Origin: Paralithodes platypus
Taxonomy: Eukaryota; Arthropoda; Malacostraca; Decapoda; Lithodidae
Reading direction: 5' to 3'
Length of the DNA stretch: 64,000 nucleotides
Assembly: GCA_032716605.1 (NCBI GenBank)
Contig: CM064509.1
Location: 52,498,481-52,562,480 of the forward strand
The position numbers and the translations under genes were made by a program. The notes below the pieces were generated by a model, which searched no databases, was not told the DNA's origin, and saw only the letters and a program-made list of their open reading frames with translations. How positions within the stretch are numbered: the first letter of the stretch is position 1; each line of letters starts with the position of its first letter. Shown here one piece after another: positions 57,691 to 64,000 of this stretch.

Positions 57691-58406
57691 CAGACAACAT
57701 CTAGCCCTACTCAATCTCCTGGTCTAAATCCACTTGCCCGTACACAGGTCAGCGCAGGAAGATATATATAGACTTAGAGTTTCCTAAAGCTGTCCTACTT
57801 GCCTAAAGACAGTACAAGAGGAATTGCATTCTAATGAAAACTTGTCAGTACAGTACAGAGGTACACTGGTCCATACGGTTCTTATTATTGCGCAGATCCT
57901 AGGTAGAGACTACTGTCAGTACACTAGTAGTCTTTCCGGCTCTCGAGCTTTAGCTTGCTGCCAGTACACTGGTACATGTAACATGCTAGACTCAGCCCCT
58001 GGGTATTAACCCAAACCCTACCGAGAAATTGTTAGATGGACAGTACACTGGTCCACGTAGCCTGCTAGACTCAATCCCTGGGTATTGACCCAAACCTACC
58101 GAGAAATTATTAGGTGGACAGTGCACTGGTCCGAGCCCCATAACAGATTCTCTGGCCCTGCCCGACTTGGGTAGAGGAAGTAGTCCAGGCCTAAGGACTT
58201 CTCCCCTGCTTGAGAGAGGAATTGCTAGATGGACAGTGTTGATGTGTGGAGCGAGTGTGAACTCGTTTGTATATGGTGCGCCATGAACGTCACAACTGTT
58301 CATGTCGGACCAGGGATCGTCGGCGTGACGTTCACGGTCATGTCGGACTGGGGATCGTCGGCGCACGGTGGTTGATTACAAGCACCTGGTGAGTGAGCAT
58401 TAACAC
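57691..58406 (+). repeat. 5' LTR-like region of the copia element
   Basis: Ends TTAACAC just before the PBS. It contains imperfect tandem units of about 87 bp with GCTAGACTCAGCCCCTGGGT / GCTAGACTCAATCCCTGGGT and GACAGTACACTGGTCC (57960-58130). The upstream boundary is not fixed because no 3' LTR is present. A reverse-orientation relative lies at 33471-34250. Confidence 0.55.
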
Positions 58407-58418
58407 TGGTAGCAGAGC
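58407..58418 (+). other. copia primer-binding site (initiator tRNA-Met type)
   Basis: TGGTAGCAGAGC is the complement expected for the 3' end of initiator tRNA-Met, the usual primer of Ty1/copia elements. It is 14 bases before the gag ATG. Confidence 0.75.
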
Positions 58419-58432
58419 GTAGTTCCTGCATT

Positions 58433-59250
58433 ATGGCGTCGACCAAGTGGCCACCGAAATTCGTTGATGAGTCGGAGTATGAAAATTGGAGGAAAGACAT
58501 TGAAATATGGTGTGAACTAACGGATTTATAGGAGAAACAGGCGCTGGCCATTCATTTGTCTTTGGATGGCCGGGCAAGACAAGCGTCATCTGAAATGACT
58601 GTGGTGGATCTGAAAAAGGATAATGAAGTGGATAAATTACTGGAGAAACTCGATGGTTTGTTTTTGGTGGACAAAGGCCGCCGACAATTTGCGGCATTCC
58701 AGGAGTTATATAATTTTTGAAGGAGTGATGATATGGAAATCAGGAAGTTTGTGTCAGTGTTTGAACACACATATTTTAAGTTCACCAAACAAGGTATGAC
58801 TCCCAGATCCAGTTATGGCTTTCATGTTGCTTGCTTTTTGCCGATTGAGGGATAGCGAGCAACAATTAGTGATGTCTGCCATCACGGAGGTGTCATATAG
58901 CAACATGAAAGATGCATTGAACCGCATATTCGCTGGAGAAATCAGTGCACAGGTTGAATCTGTACCAGCTGGGCCTGTTTGTAGTGTGAAAAGTGAGCCA
59001 GTCTTTATGGGGGAAGAGATGAAGGGTCAGTGGTGAGGGTGGTGGTGAAAGAGGAAGAGGCATTATATGTCAGAGGCTTTCAGCGTGGAAGATCGGGGTT
59101 TCGAGGCGGTCGCAGGGGCAGACAGTCAATCAGGGCAAGAGGATACCCTAGTTCATCCACAAGGAGGCAGAATCCACTAGGGGTCGGGTGGTAGGGTAAC
59201 AAGGTGCATGATATGTGACTCACGATTCCATTGGGTCAGGTACTGTCCAG
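58433..59250 (+). pseudogene. copia gag remnant with zinc knuckle
   Basis: ATG 58433 starts MASTKWPPKFVDESEYENWR. In-frame TAG at 58529-58531, a TGA near 58718, a frameshift near 58800 and a TGA at 59034. The second part (58815-59036) reads MAFMLLAFCRLRDSEQQLVM, and RG-rich sequence follows (59070-59140). A CCHC zinc knuckle C-x2-C-x4-H-x4-C (CMICDSRFHWVRYC) is at 59205-59246. Known role: capsid and nucleocapsid of the particle. Confidence 0.75.
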
Positions 59251-59389
59251 ATGCTTATGAAAATAATGGAAGTCGTGGGGGTTCTGCAGCTGTAAGTGGC
59301 AGTCTTGAGGGAGATATTGAGACAGCATATTTATCATTATTTTTAGGTTATGCTGGAGACAGAGATACTGATGTTAAGTTGAGTGGGCT

Positions 59390-59640
59390 TGTGAAAGAGG
59401 CCAAGGGCTGTGCAGTACTGGACTCCGGGTGTTCTACTACGGTGTGTGGAACTGGGCTGGCTTACTGGTTTTCTAAGTAGCCTTAGTGATTATGAACGGG
59501 ATAAGATTGTGGAAGAGAAGTCAATCTCCACGTTTACCTTTGCTGATGGTGTCACTGTTCCTTCCATTAAACATGTTACACTGCCCTTGTTCTATTGGAA
59601 ATATGAGTGCAAGAATTGTGACGGATGTGGTAGATTGTAA
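59390..59640 (+). pseudogene. copia aspartic protease remnant
   Basis: CAVLDSGCSTTVCG holds the DSG active-site motif (GACTCCGGG at 59421-59429). The frame shifts near 59475, where SSLSDYERDKIVEEKSI continues. Spacing after gag fits the copia order gag-protease-integrase-RT. Confidence 0.7.
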
Positions 59641-59799
59641 TATTCCATTACTGTTGAGCAGGCGTTCGATGAAAAAGGTAGAGATGTTAGTTAACTTTGC
59701 TACAGACCAGGTCAAGATTCGTGGAAGAGTGATTGATCTACAGACATCAGCATCAGGTCATTATCTATTGCCGATATCAGCGTGACTAGGACGGAAGTT

Positions 59800-60722
59800 A
59801 GGGGGAATGATTTCTTTGGCTGCGGTGAAGGGGAGGGATGTGAAGAGGACAGTTTTGAAACTTCACAGGCAGTTTGGACACCCTACATCAGCAAAGCTTA
59901 TCAAGCTCATTAATACTGCAGGGATTGAGAATTCGGAACTGGAACAGGCTGTCCAAAAGGTAACCGAGGAGTGTGAGGTCTGCTTTAAGTTGAGGAAGGC
60001 TAAACCACGTCCCACTAGTTAGGCCATGCCTATGGCGTCTAAATTGAATGAGGTCATTCCTATGGACCTAAGGGCCTGAGGCAATAAATATTTGTTGGTT
60101 ATTGTTTGATTTGGCAACTAGATACTGTAACGGCAACAGTGATTGGAGATAAACGTGCGGCCACCATTATCAAGGCTGTGTTTCAGAGCTGGATTGTTAC
60201 ATTCGGGGCGCCTGGAAAGATACTAACGGACAATGGCTGTGAGTTCAACAATGAAGATATGAGGACACTTGGAGAGGCATTCAACATTAAGATTATGACA
60301 ACCGCAGCGGAGAGTCCCCTGGAGCAACGGTGTGTGCGAGCGGTTTAAATGCAGTGATCGTGACATCGTAAGGAAAATTATGGCAGACAGCAAGTGTGAA
60401 TTGGGTGTGGCCTTGGCCTGGGCAGTGTCAGCGAGAAATGCCCTAACCAACTTTACAGGTTTTTCCCCTAGTCAGCTAGTTTTTGGTCACAACCCTGGAT
60501 TGCCTAATGTGTTCACGAATTACCCTCCAGCTTTGGAATCTGCTTCGGCATCAGACATTGTGAGAAACAATAAAAATGCTCTTCATTTGGCAAGACAAGA
60601 GTTTGTTAAAATTGAATCAGGTGAACGCTTGGCGAGGGCCTTGCGACACAGCATACTTTCCAGCGACCTTAATGATGTGCAGAATGGAGATGAGGTGTTT
60701 CTACAAAAGAAACAACAGTAGG
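59800..60722 (+). pseudogene. copia integrase remnant
   Basis: The HHCC zinc-binding part is visible at 59860-60010 (HRQFGH ... CEVC). The core keeps a first Asp in PMDL near 60060, the second in TDNGCEFNN near 60229, and the Glu in AESP near 60310; stops and shifts interrupt around 60020-60110 and 60340. A C-terminal stretch (60332-60721) with NALTNFTGFSPSQLVFG follows. Confidence 0.75.
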
Positions 60723-61664
60723 GAGTGGCACGGCCCTGGCATTGTAATTGGCAAGGATGGGAAGCAGATTTTGGTGAGACATGGGGGTGTCTATGTGAGA
60801 GTTCATGAGTGTCGGTTGGCACATGCTCCAGGTAGGAACTCGACAGCTGGAAGAGATATTGACGATCTTCAGACTGTGCAGGAAGAGGACAAGGGAACAG
60901 GGTCATCGAAGGAGTATCCACCTGATGAGGGGTCGGAGAGTGGAGATGGACCGGGTGAGCCTGAGGTCGTTGATGATTCAAGTGAGTCGAGTGAACCAGG
61001 GCTTGAGTCAGATCCAAATCAGCCTACAAGACTCACCTCCGGTCAACGGATACAGGGTATACGAGCTGAGAGCGGTGAATTGGTGTCTGGGCGTGTGGTG
61101 GGTAGAGCTGGTAAGGCCACTGGACAATATAAGGACTGTTATAATTTTCGGTGGGACTTGGATGGAAGCATTTCCTGGGTAGATCTGAAAAGGGACTTTA
61201 ACACGTGGGAGGTGGTCGATGATACTGCAGAGATGATGGTTCTTTTCAACTCGGAGGAGGTGTTGTGTGCCAAGGAGAAAGAGATTATAAACTGGCAGGA
61301 AAATGATGTATATCAGGAGGTGGAGGATGTTGGACAGGTGGCATTCTCGGTACGGTGGGTTGTGACGGAAAAAGTCAAAGGAGGGCAGACAGTGGTGAAG
61401 GCACGTTTGGTCGCAAGGGGATTCGAAGAGGACACCGTTGAAATTCGGAAAGATTCGCCTACATGTTCTAAGGAAGCGGTGCGTTTGGCACTAGCAATTG
61501 CTGCCTCCACCGGTTGGAACTGTCACTCCCTAGATGTGAAAGCTGCCTATTTGCAGGGTAACGAGATTGAAAGAGTTGTACATCTACGACCTCCGCTGGA
61601 GTTTGCTGATGGACAACTATGGAAGCTGAAGAAGACTGTTTACGCTCTACTTTGTTCAGCGTGA
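60722..61664 (+). pseudogene. copia RT remnant, truncated
   Basis: An open frame from 60576 through 61664. After REWHGPGIVIGKDGKQ it has an acidic linker, then RVT_2-type blocks: VRWVVTEKVKGGQ, KARLVARGFEED, ATCSKEAVRLALAIA-like and SLDVKAAYLQGNE, ending WKLKKTVYALLCSA before a stop. The YVDD catalytic box and RNase H are missing, so the element is 3'-truncated. Confidence 0.75.
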
Positions 61665-61667
61665 ATA

Positions 61668-62731
61668 ATGACTGTTTTTGTAGGTGTCCCGGGTGAACGA
61701 TCTCGGGGCAAAAGGGGCATAGTAGATACTTTGGCTCTGTTTTCTCTCAGGGAGCCAGTTGCACTAGGGGTTATTTGCATTTCGGATTAATGTCTGGGTA
61801 GTGCATACATGGATATTACTTTGGTATTGAATTCGGGCAGGTTCTGAGAGATATTTGCATAGGACGTGTGAGGCTTTTCTGCTCTTTCTGGCCTGTTTAG
61901 TTCATGGTCGTATGAGTTCTTATGGTACGTTAGCACTGGTTTTAAAGCATTTTGTTAGCACCTGTGTATACACTTCACTACTTAGATTGTAGTCTATCGA
62001 GGCACAATGGTTGATGTTGATGCCTAACTTGCATAGGACTGGTGGTGTCGTCGTTGTAAAGGGAGGCCATGTGGTTGTGTGTGTCTGGGTATTTGTAGCT
62101 GTGTTGTTGGGAGGTATATGATGTGAATGGGATTTTGTTATGTGGGGTTTTGGTTGTTGTGATTTGTGTGGGTATGTATTGAAAGGTGCAGAGATTTCTT
62201 GTTGCAGAAAGGGTATCGGGAATGTTTTGGACTGGATGAGCATCTTCTGTAAGGTTAGGATACCTTCCCCTGTTGGCCGCGTATTCTATGGTGCTTTCCC
62301 CATTTCTGGTTTTCTTCTCCTTTCGTCCTGTTGATGTTGCATGATTTTATGGTTGCAATCCTTGTTGGCTGGTATTGCAGGTTGGTCGTTGATGGCAACT
62401 CTTTGGTATTTTTTTTCCTGAATTTCTTCTTCCCTGGCATCTCAGTAATGAATATACAATCATGAAATACCAGACTGCTTAGAAACATTGCAATAAAGTT
62501 ACTACTTACCTGCACGGCCAGGATATGACTTGTTTAGGGGCCCGGTGGTAGATGATACACTGTACACCGGTGACACACATGATGAAGAAGGCCCAAGAGG
62601 CGAAGAACACATCATTGAGCCTCACGTGGTTCACACTGGAAGGGGTAACGCTCGCTGAACTGCTCCTGTTGGCATGTACAGTAACAAGTAGAATTATAAC
62701 TATATCCTGCCAAGAAAAACAAAGAACTTAC
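61668..62731. other. unassigned stretch after the copia truncation
   Basis: GT-rich on the plus strand. Minus-strand frames 62515-62255 (MPGKKKFRKKN, basic) and 62243-61920 (His/Thr/Pro-rich) resemble the low-complexity ORF1 of LINEs in composition, but no domain is seen. Confidence 0.35.
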
Positions 62732-62908
62732 TGTTACAATATTGTTAGCTAAATGATAATCTACAGGCGAGCCGATATCAAGGCAGGGCTTCCTAAAAAC
62801 TTCCCTGACAACAAGGCCCTTTGTTATGTAACAAGCCACACCCAATACATGTAGAACCACTATCCATCGTGTCTCATTATGAACCCGATATATATACCCA
62901 TATCAACA
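62732..62908 (+). repeat. candidate short LTR of a gypsy-like element
   Basis: Starts TGTTACAATATTGTTAG and ends TATCAACA, followed directly by TGGTGGCAGCTGGG, a PBS-like site. TG...CA ends and the gag just downstream fit, but with one LTR only the 5' boundary is a guess. Confidence 0.4.
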
Positions 62909-63016
62909 TGGTGGCAGCTGGGTAAGCAGTGTACGTGTGAATGAAGTACTGCTGACCAAATTCTACAGCAGAAATAGTGAGTAATCCTTGGATTTAACCT
63001 CGAAAAGTCGAAAGAT

Positions 63017-63520
63017 ATGAGTGACGTCAATGGCATCCACTACACAGCCGATGTTCGTCCTGCAAGTCTGAGTTTGAGCAAGCAGTGGCGTGGAGGCGTT
63101 ACAAGAAGAAACTCGATCTTTAGCATCATTGGCAACAGTCTGAAGGGTAAGAGTGACGATATTAAAATAGCGAAATTGTTTACTGGAGGTGACATTCTGC
63201 TAGATATCTACGAATCTTTTGGCATACAAGATGAGAATGCCCTGACTTGTGCAACATTAATGGGGAAATTTGACAAGCATTTTTCACCAAGAGATGAGCC
63301 GCTGATGGCGAGGTACAACTTTCATGATAGCATGCAAAGGAAAGATGAATCCTTGGAATCTTTTTATCACTAGGCTGAAGACTTTGGTAAGACACTGTGG
63401 ATATGGAGAACTTCAAGATGACTTCTGAGGGATAAAATTGTTGTTGGTTGCCAAGAGGATACACTTCGGGAAAAATTCTTTAGGGGGGATAGCCTAACCC
63501 TAGATGTTGTACTTAACCCT
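63017..63520 (+). pseudogene. gypsy-like gag remnant
   Basis: ATG 63017 opens a frame of 118 codons (MSDVNGIHYTADVRPASLSL) that contains KLFTGGDILLDIYESF, ALTCATLMGKFDKHFSPRDE and YNFHDSMQRKDESLESFYH, typical of Ty3/gypsy capsid (Retrotrans_gag-like). After a TAG and shifts it continues as LLRDKIVVGCQEDTLREKFF near 63420. Cut off by element D at 63561. Confidence 0.7.
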
Positions 63521-63560
63521 CTCACGTGCTTGATGCACTTTTGAGCCTATTAGGGATACT

Positions 63561-64000
63561 TTAGCCCTTAAAAGGCGGCGCGCAACATAAGTCGAGTATA
63601 ATAATCTGGACTATCTGGCGGTGCACGACTTAGGACGAGTTGGTATTTCCCGCTGTATTTTAAGTGGAAAGCAAAATCTAGCGGTCAGGCAGTGCACTAG
63701 TAAGTCCCACCCACACATCCCCACCACGTGAGCTTGGCTCAGTACCGCTCTAGCCGCCACAATGGAGAGACAAGATTTGCCTGTGTTCGATTCAGTGGCC
63801 CAGCCCCTAGTACGTCGCGCCAGCCAAGGCGTAGGGTCCCGCTCTCAGCCGAGGAGTTAGTTCTGCTGATGAACTCTTCAGCGGTAATCTAGAATATCGT
63901 TGAATGAAAGCATGGAAGGGCTTGGTGACAGTGGGGGAAGTGAGGAGGAAGAAGAACTGGAAGATAACCCTGTCATCGGTTTTCAACAGACGCCATAACT
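63561..64000 (+). mobile_element. piggyBac-like element D, left end, runs off the window
   Basis: Starts at a decayed target TTAG followed by CCCTTAAAAGGCGGCGCGC. It follows C closely through the twin motifs (GCGG at 63575 and 63618, spacing 43 after one deletion) and into exon 1. Confidence 0.8.
63762..64000 (+). pseudogene. transposase exon 1 of D, frameshifted, partial
   Basis: ATG at 63762 with MERQDLPVFDSV identical to C. Relative to C it has two extra bases near 63800-63815, one near 63886 and one near 63985, so the frame is broken. The window ends before the splice donor. Confidence 0.7.

Noticed and set aside
1..64000. A host protein-coding gene
   Set aside because: Every frame with a recognisable domain belongs to a transposable element; nothing else showed domain or exon structure that I could support.

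Overview
The window looks like a transposon-dense, gene-free stretch of an arthropod nuclear genome, most likely a decapod crustacean. That assignment is an inference from sequence texture: long (TA)n and (CT)n tracts, pervasive TAGGCCTA-type words, the AAGAACATAAGAACATAAGAA tail repeat, tRNA-derived short repeats, and the mix of piggyBac, LINE, Ty3/gypsy-like, Ty1/copia-like and DIRS-like elements. I found no convincing host gene. A 100-base N gap lies at 33371-33470.

Left third (1-33370): a nested pile. A Ty3/gypsy-like LTR element on the minus strand (gag frame 612-1, PBS-like site near 813-830, LTR-like sequence beyond) is cut by three piggyBac-superfamily elements at TTAA sites. A (929-6153) keeps transposase exon 1 but has lost the catalytic exon. 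B (6371-12008, minus) has a nearly complete transposase with one frameshift in a Pro/Ala repeat. C (from 12809) has a two-exon transposase, exon 1 at 13011-13308 and exon 2 at 17466-19740, with one frameshift. C's 4.2-kb intron holds about 15 near-perfect 80-90-bp palindromes, nine of them with an exact 126-bp period. In C's 3' part, copies of an unclassified 4.9-kb TIR element (U) sit inverted and tandem: U1 20528-27121, U2 27326-32253 and U3 from 32259 into the gap. U1 and U2 form a large imperfect palindrome. U1 alone carries a 5'-truncated LINE with an intact RNase H domain (20751-22434).

Middle (33471-57690): a reverse-orientation copia-type LTR remnant; a 487-bp piggyBac MITE; tRNA-like and low-complexity sequence; two opposite copies of a 2.2-kb TIR family (E1, E2) whose ends repeat GATGGTTCGG; a short TIR family (G1, G2); a decayed LINE (42-47.4 kb) with a GC-rich minisatellite tail; and a heavily decayed DIRS-like element (about 49.5-53.4 kb).

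Right end (57690-64000): a degenerate copia-like element with LTR, tRNA-Met-type PBS, gag, protease, integrase and a truncated RT; an unassigned stretch; a second gypsy-like gag; and the start of a fourth piggyBac copy (D) that runs off the window.

The strongest unusual signals are (1) twin binding-site-like motifs at the 5' ends of the piggyBac copies, with spacing kept at 44 bp while the motif sequence changes between lineages; (2) the hairpin array inside the transposase intron; and (3) the U palindrome with readable insertion history.
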